Assembly (NCBI GenBank): GCA_033485155.1 | Contig: JAWQJJ010000002.1 | Coordinates: 372,001 to 436,000, forward strand | Length of the DNA stretch: 64,000 nt | Source of the DNA: Methanomassiliicoccus sp. | GTDB lineage: Archaea; Thermoplasmatota; Thermoplasmata; Methanomassiliicoccales; Methanomassiliicoccaceae | Direction of reading: 5' to 3' | Shown here: one piece after another, positions 17,617 to 26,242 of the stretch | Layout: each line of letters opens with the position of its first letter | Numbering within the stretch: position 1 is the stretch's first letter | The notes under the pieces: generated by a model | What the model was told of the DNA's origin: nothing | The model's input: only the letters and a program-made list of their open reading frames with translations | Databases searched by the model: none | Position numbers and translations under genes: made by a program

Positions 17617-19281
17617 ATGGCTAAGGAAAAGGACAAGTTGTTCCTGGACGCGATGAAGAAGAAGTTCAAGGAGGCCCCCACTGCGGTCAACACCACCTAC
17701 TACACCTTTGGCGGCTGGAAGCAGTCCAAGAGGAAGAGGGAGTGGGTTGAGCAGGCGAACAAGATCGCCAAGCAGCGTGGCATACCGATGATGAACCAGG
17801 ACATCGGTGTACCTCTGGGCCAGCGTGTGCTGATGCCGTATCAGCTGTCCCACACCGACATCTATGCCGAGGCTGATGACCTGCACTTCGTCAACAACGC
17901 CGCCATGCAGCAGGCGTGGGATGATATCCGCAGGACCGTCATCTCCGGAATGGACACCGCTCACGCGGTTATCGAGAAGAGGCTCGGCAAGGAGGTCACT
18001 CCTGAGACCATTAACCACTACCTCGAGACCGTGAACCACGCCATGCCCGGTGGCGCCGTCGTTCAGGAGCACATGGCCGAGTGCAGCCCCGCCCTTACCG
18101 CGGACTGCTACGTGAAGGTCTTCTCCGGTGACGACGAGCTGATCAGCCAGATCGACAAGCGGTTCGTCATCGACATCAACAAGGAGTTCCCCAAGGACCA
18201 GGCTAAGCAGCTGAAGGACGCCATCGGCAAGTCCCTGTGGCAGAAGGTTGCTTGCCCGACCATCGTCGGCCGCGTTTGCGACGGCGGTACCATGTCCCGG
18301 TGGAGCGCCATGCAGATCTCGATGTCTTTCATCAGCAGCTACAGACTGGCTGCCGGTGAGGCCGCCATCGCCGACTTCGCGTTCGCCGCCAAGCACGCGT
18401 CCGTCGTCGAGATGGGTACCATGATGCCCGCCAGGCGTGCCAGGGGCCCCAACGAGCCCGGTGGAATTCCCTTCGGGTTCCTTGCTGATATGGTCCAGTC
18501 CATGCGTGTCAAGCCGGACGACCCCGCCAGGGCCGCCCTCGAGACCGTTGCGCTGGGCGCTGTCGTCCTCGACCAGATCTACCTCGGTTCCTACATGTCC
18601 GGCGGTGTCGGGTTCACCCAGTACGCTACCGCGGCCTACACCGATGACATCCTGGAGGACTACACCTACTGGGCCATCGACCTGGTCAAGTCCAAGTACG
18701 GTGGACTGTGCAAGAGCAAGCCCTCCATGGAACTGATGGAGAAGCTCGGCTCTGAGGTCAACACCTACGCCCTCGAGATGTATGAGAGGTACCCCGCCGC
18801 GATGGAGGCCCACTTCGGTGGTTCCCAGCGTGCGACCGTTGCCGCTGCCGCCACTGGTATCGCTTGCGCGATGGCCACCGGCAACGCCGACTTCGGTGTC
18901 AACGGCTGGTACCTGTCCATGCTCCAGCACAAGGAGAGGCACGGCCGCCTCGGGTTCTACGGGTACGACCTGCAGGACCAGTGCGGTTCCGCCAACTCCC
19001 TGTCCTACAGGAGCGACGAGGGTCTGCCCTTCGAGCTGAGGGGTCCGAACTACCCGAACTACGCCATGAATGTCGGTCACCTGTCCGGCTACTCCGGAAT
19101 TGCGGCTGCCTCTCATGCGGCTCGCGGCGATGCGTTCTGCTGCAGCCCGCTGATCAAGGTCGCCTTCGCCGACAAGAACATGCCGTTCGACTTCGCCAAC
19201 ATCACGAAGGAGTTCGGCCGTGGCGCCATGAGGGAGTTCATGCCCGCTGGCGAAAGGTCCGTCATCATCCCCGCTCAGTGA
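17617..19281 (+). CDS. mcrA: Methyl-coenzyme M reductase alpha subunit
   Basis: 554-residue catalytic subunit. The F430 nickel ligand is Q150 in GGAVVQEHM. Residues matching known modification sites are all present: H260 (N-methyl-His), R274 (5-methyl-Arg, in PARRARG), Q404 (methyl-Gln, in GGSQRAT), and G449 (thioglycine), D454 and C456 (S-methyl-Cys) in [10 protein letters not shown]. The catalytic Tyr corresponds to Y336. Presence of the residues does not prove that each is modified. YcaO, TfuA and a SAM methyltransferase lie close by. It follows mcrG by 4 bp with a GGGGGAG site. Confidence 0.98.
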   Translation: MAKEKDKLFLDAMKKKFKEAPTAVNTTYYTFGGWKQSKRKREWVEQANKIAKQRGIPMMNQDIGVPLGQRVLMPYQLSHTDIYAEADDLHFVNNAAMQQAWDDIRRTVISGMDTAHAVIEKRLGKEVTPETINHYLETVNHAMPGGAVVQEHMAECSPALTADCYVKVFSGDDELISQIDKRFVIDINKEFPKDQAKQLKDAIGKSLWQKVACPTIVGRVCDGGTMSRWSAMQISMSFISSYRLAAGEAAIADFAFAAKHASVVEMGTMMPARRARGPNEPGGIPFGFLADMVQSMRVKPDDPARAALETVALGAVVLDQIYLGSYMSGGVGFTQYATAAYTDDILEDYTYWAIDLVKSKYGGLCKSKPSMELMEKLGSEVNTYALEMYERYPAAMEAHFGGSQRATVAAAATGIACAMATGNADFGVNGWYLSMLQHKERHGRLGFYGYDLQDQCGSANSLSYRSDEGLPFELRGPNYPNYAMNVGHLSGYSGIAAASHAARGDAFCCSPLIKVAFADKNMPFDFANITKEFGRGAMREFMPAGERSVIIPAQ

Positions 19282-19286
19282 GCAAC

Positions 19287-19565
19287 ATGATCGTAGGTGA
19301 CATCGTCAAGTACAGAAACACCGGGACGGTAGGCAAGATAGAGGACATCATGGAAGAGGGCAAGGTAACCTGGGTCCTCCTGGATACCTCGCACCTCTAC
19401 TACGATGCGACCACCCTTGACCCCGCCTTACCGGATGAGTACCGCGGTGCCGCCGATCATGAAAAAGGCCAGAGGGAGCAGTTGGAAGACATCGAACGTC
19501 TCCGCCAAGAGATGGCGGAGATGGCAGAGAAGGTCTCCAGGATAACTCCCTCCGGCGCGGGATAA
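19287..19565 (+). CDS. DUF2098 small protein at the end of the mcr operon
   Basis: A 92-residue protein beginning MIVGDIVKYRNTGTVGKIED, which matches the methanogen-specific DUF2098 pattern: an N-terminal beta-barrel-like core with VTWVLLDTSHLYYDATTLDP, then a charged helical tail. Its ATG lies only 5 bp after the mcrA stop, so it is very likely part of the mcr transcript. Function is unknown. The linkage suggests a role in Mcr synthesis or regulation, by inference. Confidence 0.8.
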   Translation: MIVGDIVKYRNTGTVGKIEDIMEEGKVTWVLLDTSHLYYDATTLDPALPDEYRGAADHEKGQREQLEDIERLRQEMAEMAEKVSRITPSGAG

Positions 19566-19816
19566 GGACCTTCGGGCGAATCCAAACCCCTTCCCTTCAC
19601 CTTTTTACATTCCTTTCTTGGGCGAAGCCATCGCTCCCAATCTTAACGATAAAGGGCGAGAGCACGGCTGTCAATGTATTGAAAGATGGTCGTAGGTCTG
19701 CTTATCGATCGCAAACCAGGCACGGGCAGCATGCCCCTTCGACCTAGCTGGAGAACAGCTTCAGCCGGACCCCTGAACAGGGGCCGGCTGGTTCAAGTCT
19801 TCACGTCGGGAAGGTG
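19566..19816 (+). ncRNA. Gene-free stretch with three hairpins, possible structured RNA
   Basis: The gap first has a T-rich tract (about 19590-19615) that probably ends the mcr transcript. Three stem-loops then follow: GGGCA-gca-TGCCC (19724-19736), AGCTG-gagaa-CAGCT (19746-19760) and CAGCCGG-a-CCCCT-gaac-AGGGG-CCGGCTG (19762-19790), a 12-bp stem with one bulge. No ORF fits. The string GTTCAAGTC after the last stem resembles a tRNA T-loop, but no cloverleaf forms. It could be a stable RNA or a read-through structure from the convergent gene. Confidence 0.35.
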
Positions 19817-20374
19817 TCAGCTGATGTCCTTGTCGCTGTCGAACCCGATCAGGATGGAGGCTAGCTTGGCATCGTCCTGATAGCCGTGCATCTCCCGCAG
19901 CATCATGTCGGCCGGGGCGGAAGGGGAGCAAGAAACGACGTTCGTGAAACCGAGCTCCTCGACCTCCGGGAACGAGACCGGGGGCATGACAAAGAACTCC
20001 TTATTGCCCCCTCTCCTCTCCGGATAGATGACAAACTCCTCGGAGAGCCAGATGTATTCCTCTTTCACGTTCTCGAGAAACTTCTTCTTGAATGGGGGCA
20101 GGATCTCCTCTCCCAGGACAACGCCAGTATTTGTGAGCAGCATGACCGTCGGTTCCGGTGGGGGCCGGAAACTGGCCTTCTTGATTATGCAGACCACGTG
20201 CTTGCGCTTGAGGCACTCCTCGACCCCCTTATTGATGACGGGAATCCCCAGAGCGGCCTTGATGTCCTTCTCGATGTCCCAGATCTTGCCTCGACAATCA
20301 TCGTTAAGGACGAAGGCATGGACGGTGCCCCTCATCCCCTGTAAAAGTCCTAGAACATCGTTCATGCTCGCCAT
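19817..20374 (-). CDS. Conserved protein, paralogue of the 24639-25226 protein
   Basis: 185 residues, no membrane segments or catalytic motif that I recognise. The C-terminal half (YIWLSEEFVIYPE, then VEELGFTNVVSCSPSAP, LREMHGY and LIGFD) lines up with the protein at 24639-25226, which has FLSEDFILHPE, IEGITRVTSGS, IREVLGF and LVGFD. Both sit convergent to Mcr-related genes. It may be a methanogen-lineage family involved with those genes, but function is unknown. ATG 20374 or 20365 could be the start. Confidence 0.7.
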   Translation of the reverse strand: MASMNDVLGLLQGMRGTVHAFVLNDDCRGKIWDIEKDIKAALGIPVINKGVEECLKRKHVVCIIKKASFRPPPEPTVMLLTNTGVVLGEEILPPFKKKFLENVKEEYIWLSEEFVIYPERRGGNKEFFVMPPVSFPEVEELGFTNVVSCSPSAPADMMLREMHGYQDDAKLASILIGFDSDKDIS

Positions 20375-20502
20375 ACCCGCCGCAATCGATTAAGGACTCA
20401 TAAATCTATGCCAGGATGTTACTTATCGCTCCTCCGCTCGCAATTGGCGGCCTTTGCTTTGGCAAGGGAAGTATTATTACTCGCCCTGCCGGTCATACTG
20501 GC

Positions 20503-20796
20503 ATGTCCCTATCGCTCATTGCCAAGCAGCAGCCCCAGGCGATCAATAAGCTCTACGCCCTGAAGAAAGAGGTCTTCAAGGAAGGGGCCCTCACAGCCAA
20601 GGAGAAGGAGCTCATCGCCGTCTCGTTAGCCTTGACCATGAAGTGCGACACCTGCCTGGAGACCCATGCCCAGGCGGCCAAGGAGCTAGGAGCGACCAAG
20701 GATGAGCTTAGAGAAGCCATGCTGGTGGCCATGTATCTCGTAGGACCCTCGGCAGTGATCTGGAGCCCGGTTGTCGATCAGATTCTGGAAGGCTAG
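20503..20796 (+). CDS. AhpD/carboxymuconolactone decarboxylase-family protein
   Basis: About 97 residues, starting at ATG 20503 (MSLSLIAKQQPQ). The frame extends to 20416, but those residues are not family-like. It has the AhpD signature with a redox CxxC and following His, KCDTCLETH, preceded by LTAKEKELIAVSLALTM. Small stand-alone members act as thiol peroxidase-like or disulfide-exchange proteins in anaerobes; the substrate is unknown. Confidence 0.83.
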   Translation: MSLSLIAKQQPQAINKLYALKKEVFKEGALTAKEKELIAVSLALTMKCDTCLETHAQAAKELGATKDELREAMLVAMYLVGPSAVIWSPVVDQILEG

Positions 20797-20803
20797 CCTC
20801 GGT

Positions 20804-21142
20804 TCAGCAGTCGAACTCGAACTTTACCGTCCTCTTGAGCCCCAGGCCGGAAGCGGCCTCAGCGGATTTGATGATCGCCGACGGCACCGGACATGCGGAG
20901 TGGGCGAGGACCTTGCCGCACGCCTCATATATGGGGTTGGCGGAGAAGGGCATCTTGAGCGCGTCGAAGGGGCTCATGTCCTCGGCCAACTGGTCAGTGA
21001 CCTTCTTGACATGGGGACAGTCGGTCTGGATATCGAAACGAACGTTGCCATCGACATACTTGGCGGTGATCTTGGTCTTGAACCTGCAGACGCCGGGATC
21101 GACGGTCAAGCAGACCTTGCTGCACTCTTCTTCCGCGCTCAT
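20804..21142 (-). CDS. Small cysteine-containing conserved protein
   Basis: 112 residues with seven cysteines: two near the N-terminus (C8, C12) and others in GVCRF, TDCPHV, YEACGK, SACPVPS and the C-terminal FEFDC. The pattern suggests metal or Fe-S binding, or a redox role. I do not recognise the family with confidence. It is convergent with the AhpD-like gene, 7 bp apart. Confidence 0.65.
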   Translation of the reverse strand: MSAEEECSKVCLTVDPGVCRFKTKITAKYVDGNVRFDIQTDCPHVKKVTDQLAEDMSPFDALKMPFSANPIYEACGKVLAHSACPVPSAIIKSAEAASGLGLKRTVKFEFDC

Positions 21143-21197
21143 GGTGGGTCAGAGGGAAGGGGCCCAATTAAGGCTTTCCCCGAACATTACACGCTGC

Positions 21198-22175
21198 TCA
21201 ACCGATGCTGCGTTCCTTGCGCGCTCGAGCCACCACCTCGAACATGCCACCTTTGGTGATGTCCACGATCCCGAATACCGCGACCGCCTCGTTCTTCCTG
21301 ACGATGGGCACGACGACCACCGGCACGCCGCGGTAAGGTCCGTAGGGCGAGATCTTACGCACCGAAGCACTGCGCTTCAAAGACTCTTCCAGCACCGGGC
21401 CGGTGAAGTTGGTGTCGATGACCTCTCCATCCTCGCACCGTACTCCGTAGTGGTTCCTGCTGCGCATGGTGACCGGGAGCCGACCGACCAGCTCGTGTAC
21501 GGCCAAGGCCAGACATCTGAGGTCCTCGGCCTCGGCATCGGGGCTGATCAACCCATTGGCCGCCCCGTCCTTCCAGCACGGGCGGGGGGTGTCGCTCAGA
21601 GATAGGGCCGCGGTGACCGCACCCTTCTCCGCCATCTCGTAGGAGTTGGCGGTGCCGATGATCACCACGTCATTCTCCTCCAGGGTGAAGGCTGAGCGTA
21701 TGGGGGCCAGGATGGCCTGATCAGGGTCCTGATGGTCTCCGGGGAACAGGAGCCTGCCGCCGCTGACCACCAGCGTAGTGGCGCCTATGGCGCCCATGCG
21801 CACCGCTTCGTCCCGCTGCTCATATCCCGTACCGATGCGGTCGGCCATGCCCTTAACATGCACTGCACAGTCCTGGTTGGAGATAGTCAATCCAGCAATC
21901 CGGACCGGAGTGACGGCGATACCGGAGCCGCGAAAGTTCTTGACTCCACGTTCGGTTAACACGGCACCGAGCTTGGTATTTTCAACTGACCCCTCGCGGA
22001 TCATCTTGTCTAGAATGGTCCGGGTACTGCCTTCCCCTATTCCTAAGATCTGGGCCAGGGTCTTGCGCCCGATCGGACCTTTGCTGTTGATGACCGAGTA
22101 AGTCTTCCAAACATGATACAGGGAGAACTTAGGGTCCGGCCCCCCTCCTGAGTATGCCTGGAACTTCAAAACCAT
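21198..22175 (-). CDS. Winged-helix regulator with DUF4443/DUF2111-type domains
   Basis: 325 residues. An N-terminal winged helix is seen in GRKTLAQILGIGEGSTRTILDKMIREG (residues about 36-62). A middle region resembles DUF4443, with ENDVVIIGTA. The C-terminal region (MRSRNHYGVRCEDGEV, then VVVVPIVRKNEAVAVFGI and DITKGGMFEVVARAR) matches DUF2111, found in methanogens. It is divergent from atwA. Its promoter has a TATA-like element at about 22197-22208 and a GGATGG-t-CCATCC palindrome (22184-22196) close to the start, so autoregulation is likely. It is probably a methanogenesis or redox regulator; the ligand is unknown. Confidence 0.75.
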   Translation of the reverse strand: MVLKFQAYSGGGPDPKFSLYHVWKTYSVINSKGPIGRKTLAQILGIGEGSTRTILDKMIREGSVENTKLGAVLTERGVKNFRGSGIAVTPVRIAGLTISNQDCAVHVKGMADRIGTGYEQRDEAVRMGAIGATTLVVSGGRLLFPGDHQDPDQAILAPIRSAFTLEENDVVIIGTANSYEMAEKGAVTAALSLSDTPRPCWKDGAANGLISPDAEAEDLRCLALAVHELVGRLPVTMRSRNHYGVRCEDGEVIDTNFTGPVLEESLKRSASVRKISPYGPYRGVPVVVVPIVRKNEAVAVFGIVDITKGGMFEVVARARKERSIG

Positions 22176-22183
22176 GGTTGCAT

Positions 22184-22196
22184 GGATGGTCCATCC
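22184..22196 (-). promoter_or_regulatory. GGATGG/CCATCC palindrome, likely operator
   Basis: A perfect 6-1-6 inverted repeat between a TATA-like element (about 22197-22208 on the minus strand) and the ATG at 22175. The TATA-to-ATG distance of about 28 bp predicts a leaderless transcript, so a protein bound here would block initiation. The same half-sites with a 5-bp spacer occur upstream of the corrinoid gene (5527-5543). Confidence 0.5.
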
Positions 22197-22410
22197 ATCC
22201 TAATATACTTTCGATTTATCATGCTCGGAACGTCGGGCAATGCGATGTCGAGCATAGTGGCTGGTAAGAGTTAACTTCATTGCCAGTATTCTACAGATCG
22301 GTAGTGGTAGGATGAGGGCGAAGAATAATAAGGGATTGGTACGCTAGACCGCCTAAATCATATTTAAGAATCAAAGACTTTATAGTGTTAAGAGGGGTTG
22401 CTGGTTCAAT

Positions 22411-24036
22411 ATGGCGCCGGGATCAGAGGATTTTGTACTCATCAAGAACGTCAGCAAGAAATTCGGTGGCAACTATGTTCTACGGGATGTGAGTGCGACC
22501 ATAGGTTCCGGGGAGATCTTGGGCCTGATCGGTCGCAGCGGAGCGGGAAAATCCGTCCTTATTAGCATGTTGCGGGGATCCCCGGACTACAAGCCGGACG
22601 CTGGCAAGGTCATCTATCGTTTCAATTCCTGTGATGCCTGTGGTTGGACCGAACTTCCCTTTGAGGGTACAAAGTGCGGCAAGTGCGGCAGCGACATGAA
22701 GATTAAGGAGGTCGATTTCTGGGCCCTCGAGGACGACGATCCCCTGAAGGTCCAGGTCCGAAGGCGGATCGCCATCATGCTCCAGAGGACCTTCGCCCTT
22801 TTCGGGGAAATGACGGTCATCGAGAACGTCTTCGAAGCTCTTGGGGAACAGATGCCGGAGAAACAGAAGGTCGACCGTGCACTGGAGCTACTCAGGCTGG
22901 TCAAGCTCGACCATCGGGTAACTCACATCGCCAGAGACCTCTCCGGCGGAGAGAAGCAGAGGTGCGTGCTGGCACGCCAGCTGGCCAAGGACCCTATACT
23001 GTTCCTGGCCGACGAGCCCACTGGCACCCTTGATCCCCAGACCGCGGACATCGTACACAAGGTGCTGGTGGAGGCGGTGCGCTCCAATGGGATGGCCATG
23101 GTAGTGACCTCGCACTGGCCCAAGGCCATCAACGAGATGGCCGATCGCGCGGTATGGCTAGAGTCCGGAGAGATGATGAAGATCGGGAAGCCGGAGGATG
23201 TCACCGCCGAGTTCACCGTCGGCTTCGACCTGCGGACGGAGGACAAGGTAGAGATCGGCCAACCGCTGATCCGGATCGAGAATGCCAAGCGCTATTATTA
23301 CTCGTACACCCGTGGAGTGGTCAAGGCGGTAGACGACGTTTCCCTGGACGTGGGGGAGAAGGAGATCGTAGGCCTGGTGGGCCTCTCGGGTGCTGGTAAG
23401 ACCACTTTATCCCGCATGATCGCCGGCATATGCGAGCCTTCCAGCGGGAAGATATCCGTCAGGGTGGGCGATGACTGGGTCAACATGGCGGAGCCGGGCC
23501 CGGAGGGAAAGGGACGGGCAACCCAATACATCGGCTTCCTGCACCAGGAATTCTCGCTCTACCCCTTCGATACGATCCTTCAGAACCTTACGGTTTGCAT
23601 CGGCATGAACCTGCCAGCTGAACTGGCCAAGATGAAGGTCATTCAGGTGCTGCTGGGAGTAGGCTTTACCCGCATGGAGGTGGAGCGGATCCTGTATGCT
23701 TACCCCGACAACCTGTCGGTGGGGGAGAAGCAAAGGGTCGCTCTGGCCCAAGTTCTGATCAAGGAGCCCCGGCTCATCATCCTCGACGAGCCCACCGGCA
23801 CCATGGACCCCATAACCAAGCTCGCCGTCGCCAAGTCGGTATTGCACGCCCGCAAGGAGCTGGGGGAGACATTCCTTATAGTTTCGCACGATATGGACTT
23901 CGTCATCAACTGCTGTGATCGAGCGGTCCTCATGAAGGACGGTAAGGTCGTGGTCGCCGGGGAACCGAAGAAGATCGTGGACCACCTAACCGCCAAGGAG
24001 GCCGAGATCATGCTTGGGGGCGGTGCGGAAGAGTGA
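22411..24036 (+). CDS. atwA: Methyl-coenzyme M reductase component A2 (twin ABC ATPase)
   Basis: 541 residues with two ABC ATPase domains and no membrane segments. Domain 1 has Walker [12 protein letters not shown], a zinc-ribbon-like insert (CDACGW and CGKCG) typical of AtwA, signature LSGGEKQR and Walker B ILFLADEP. Domain 2 has [19 protein letters not shown] and LIILDEP. Component A2 is required for ATP-dependent reductive activation of Mcr. Its stop overlaps the GTG start of mcrC. A TATA-like CATATTTAAG lies near 22358. Confidence 0.95.
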   Translation: MAPGSEDFVLIKNVSKKFGGNYVLRDVSATIGSGEILGLIGRSGAGKSVLISMLRGSPDYKPDAGKVIYRFNSCDACGWTELPFEGTKCGKCGSDMKIKEVDFWALEDDDPLKVQVRRRIAIMLQRTFALFGEMTVIENVFEALGEQMPEKQKVDRALELLRLVKLDHRVTHIARDLSGGEKQRCVLARQLAKDPILFLADEPTGTLDPQTADIVHKVLVEAVRSNGMAMVVTSHWPKAINEMADRAVWLESGEMMKIGKPEDVTAEFTVGFDLRTEDKVEIGQPLIRIENAKRYYYSYTRGVVKAVDDVSLDVGEKEIVGLVGLSGAGKTTLSRMIAGICEPSSGKISVRVGDDWVNMAEPGPEGKGRATQYIGFLHQEFSLYPFDTILQNLTVCIGMNLPAELAKMKVIQVLLGVGFTRMEVERILYAYPDNLSVGEKQRVALAQVLIKEPRLIILDEPTGTMDPITKLAVAKSVLHARKELGETFLIVSHDMDFVINCCDRAVLMKDGKVVVAGEPKKIVDHLTAKEAEIMLGGGAEE

Positions 24037-24635
24037 AGGATAGGATCGGAAGGCATCTAAGCTTCGTCGAATGCCGGGAGTCCAGGGGCCTCGGCGTGGG
24101 CGGTGGGCTGGCCCAGCGGGCCACAATATCGGAGAGCGGTCGAGACGTCGTGGCTGTAGCCATGGGGCCGGGCAAGAGACACATCACCAAGCCGGTATGC
24201 GAGATCACCTACGCCCTCCGAGAGGAAGGGATCGACACCAGCGTCCTGGTCGTCAACGCCGGCTCGGGCGTGCCGAGCGACGCGCCGGATGTGAGTACAG
24301 GTTCCATCTTCGGTCTGGACCAGATTGAGGTGGACCGCATCCAGCAATTCAAACTTGCCCTCATTCACCTGGGTAACGTTAGGAATCACATCATCTACAA
24401 GGCCAGACTTATCCTGAGGAACGTGGACCTTCCAGCGGTGATCGTGTGCCAGGCTCCGGTGGATTTCGAGGACTTCGCTCGCATCGGGGTGAAGACGAGG
24501 CTGGTGATGCCCCGCAAGGAGGACATAGCCTCCAAGGGTTCCATCGTTGACATCGTCACCGGCGTTGTTAGAGGAACCACCTCGCCGCAGCATAAGCTCG
24601 ACGAGATAGTGTCCAAGGTCCGCCGGAACCTGTGA
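24033..24635 (+). CDS. mcrC: Methyl-coenzyme M reductase operon protein C
   Basis: A 200-residue McrC-family protein, part of the Mcr activation complex (not the McrBC restriction subunit). Conserved parts include [38 protein letters not shown] and GDNR-like [14 protein letters not shown]. It starts at GTG 24033 in a GTGA overlap with atwA, so translation is coupled. In many methanogens mcrC lies inside mcrBDCGA; here it has moved to atwA. Confidence 0.93.
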   Translation: MKDRIGRHLSFVECRESRGLGVGGGLAQRATISESGRDVVAVAMGPGKRHITKPVCEITYALREEGIDTSVLVVNAGSGVPSDAPDVSTGSIFGLDQIEVDRIQQFKLALIHLGNVRNHIIYKARLILRNVDLPAVIVCQAPVDFEDFARIGVKTRLVMPRKEDIASKGSIVDIVTGVVRGTTSPQHKLDEIVSKVRRNL

Positions 24636-24638
24636 TCC

Positions 24639-25226
24639 TTACTTGATGAGGTCGAAGCCTACCAGATGGGTCCACTTGTTGGGTCCGGCAAAGCCTAAGA
24701 CCTCCCGAATGTAATCATCGGACAGTGTGGACATGCTACCGGAGGTGACCCTAGTAATTCCCTCGATGCCGTCCAGGTATTGGAAGCCGATCTCGTCGAT
24801 AAGGAAGTAAGGTTCACCGAATATCTCGACCTCGGGATGCAGGATAAAATCCTCGGACAGGAACTTGGTATCCGGCTTCTCCTCCAACAGCTTCTCCCTC
24901 TGCTCAGGAGTGATGTACTCGCCCATGATCTGGCCCTTCTGATCCATCATGTATAACAGGCCCTTGTTGTCCACGAGGAAATGAGCGTCGCCGACGATTA
25001 TCAGGCTGACCTCCCGACCCAGGGCCTCCCATACTCCCTTATTGACAAAAGGCATAAGACCGCCGCAGGCGCCATTCTTCTCCGCTTCGGTCTCCAGGTT
25101 GGTGACCTCCTCCTTGAGGGCAGGGTCCAGATATCTCATGTCCATGACCCCAGGTATCGCCTTTATCCTGTCTTCCACGGCCGCGAGGATGGTCTCTCTG
25201 TCCATCGGTACACTCCCAGGCTCCAT
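24639..25226 (-). CDS. Conserved protein, paralogue of the 19817-20374 protein
   Basis: 195 residues, no recognised domain. The C-terminal half parallels the 19817-20374 product (FLSEDFILHPE, IEGITRVTSGS, IREVLGF, LVGFD). The N-terminal half has a helical region and the strands EVSLIIVGDAHFLVDNKGLLYMM (core cited). It is convergent with mcrC, 3 bp apart, just as its paralogue follows the mcrA operon. ATG 25226 or 25205 could be the start. Function unknown. Confidence 0.7.
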   Translation of the reverse strand: MEPGSVPMDRETILAAVEDRIKAIPGVMDMRYLDPALKEEVTNLETEAEKNGACGGLMPFVNKGVWEALGREVSLIIVGDAHFLVDNKGLLYMMDQKGQIMGEYITPEQREKLLEEKPDTKFLSEDFILHPEVEIFGEPYFLIDEIGFQYLDGIEGITRVTSGSMSTLSDDYIREVLGFAGPNKWTHLVGFDLIK

Positions 25227-25671
25227 TGGGCTAGCCCTATGTTAATGTTTTTCATCGTTGGATAGTACATCCTGCCAGGAGGCAGAGAAGGACGTGGATG
25301 AGCCCATATTCTCGAAGATTAAAAATATGCAATATTCGTCATCCGAAGGAACCCAATACTGTAATGCGGTCCACCACCCCAGCCCACAGGAAATATTACG
25401 AACCCCTGGACCATGTACGCTTCCCTCCCAGATTAACTGCGACATCTTATCGAAAAGGTACCTCCCGGCCGGCGCTAAGTGGATTTTTGGGGAATCTTAT
25501 GGGCAACAAGGACAAATGCCCTTGACGGTATGCCGGTCGGAGGCATACCTTGATTTTATTAACACGGTTAATAAAGCTAACTCATGGTTGTAAATATAAT
25601 TAATTTAATCTAGATAATATTAATCAATCGTAAAGCCTTTCATTTATCTCTGAAGAAATGATACTGTATTG
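25227..25671 (+). promoter_or_regulatory. 445-bp gap with two inverted repeats
   Basis: No gene is supported here. GGTATGCC-ggtcgga-GGCATACC (25527-25549) is a perfect 8-bp inverted repeat. TTAAC-ACG-GTTAA (25559-25571) is the same palindrome type seen before mcr and the corrinoid gene, about 100 bp upstream of the ATG at 25672. An AT-rich, TATA-like stretch follows at about 25592-25625. The first 280 bp show nothing I can assign. Confidence 0.45.
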
Positions 25672-25989
25672 ATGGAATCCGAGAGGATCTTCGCCCATAT
25701 AGTCATCGCATCCTTCAAGCCAGGGATGAGAAGACTAGCCAATCGGAGGGCAGAAGAAATTTTCAAGCAATGGGCTGATGGTTATCGAGGATACATAATT
25801 CAATCATCGGTGAAAGACCAAGACACGTCAATCTATATCACGTTCTGGAATTCCGAGGAATCGATGGAACAATCCGTGAAAGGGGTCGATGAGAACATTT
25901 TGAAATCGCTGGGCGCGGAGTCATTGTGCTCAATCAAGGTCGAAAGCGCCGAAGTGCAGGACTTTTGGCTTAGTCTCGAACCGGAATAG
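25672..25989 (+). CDS. Small dimeric alpha/beta-barrel (ABM-like) protein
   Basis: 105 residues from ATG 25672. The pattern FAHIVIASFKPG ... GYIIQSSVKDQDTSIYITFWNSEESMEQSVKG resembles antibiotic-biosynthesis-monooxygenase-like or dimeric alpha-beta barrel proteins, where the strand after the first helix and the ITFW strand form the barrel. No catalytic residue is evident. It has its own promoter region with a TTAAC-ACG-GTTAA palindrome. Function unknown. Confidence 0.6.
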   Translation: MESERIFAHIVIASFKPGMRRLANRRAEEIFKQWADGYRGYIIQSSVKDQDTSIYITFWNSEESMEQSVKGVDENILKSLGAESLCSIKVESAEVQDFWLSLEPE

Positions 25990-26242
25990 TTGCTCAGTTT
26001 TTACGTGAACTTTTTTCAAGAATAAGGTTGGCACCGATCCGTTGATTGCCATTATTAACAATTGTCGATATTTCCAATAATTTACAATCGTCAGATATAT
26101 TTATCAACCCTTAGAAAAAATCATCGCTGTCAGTATGGATCGACCCGCATCGTTTGAGCCACCTAGAGTTCCACGCCCTCGTCCGAGGGACGATGTAGCT
26201 GGGGCTCTTCGGCATTGCCGGGTGTAAAAGGGGCTGGAGGAA
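25990..26242 (+). promoter_or_regulatory. Promoter region of the TPR gene, possible 30-codon leader ORF
   Basis: A TATA-like GATATATTTAT lies at about 26092-26102. A 30-codon ORF (26135-26227, Arg/Pro-rich middle) begins shortly after the expected transcription start and ends 15 bp before the TPR start, which has a GGAGG site. The short ORF could be a leader peptide or chance. Confidence 0.35.

Noticed and set aside
19791-19816. tRNA-like T-loop string GTTCAAGTC after a strong hairpin
   Set aside because: No acceptor, D or anticodon arm can be formed around it, so it is not a tRNA.
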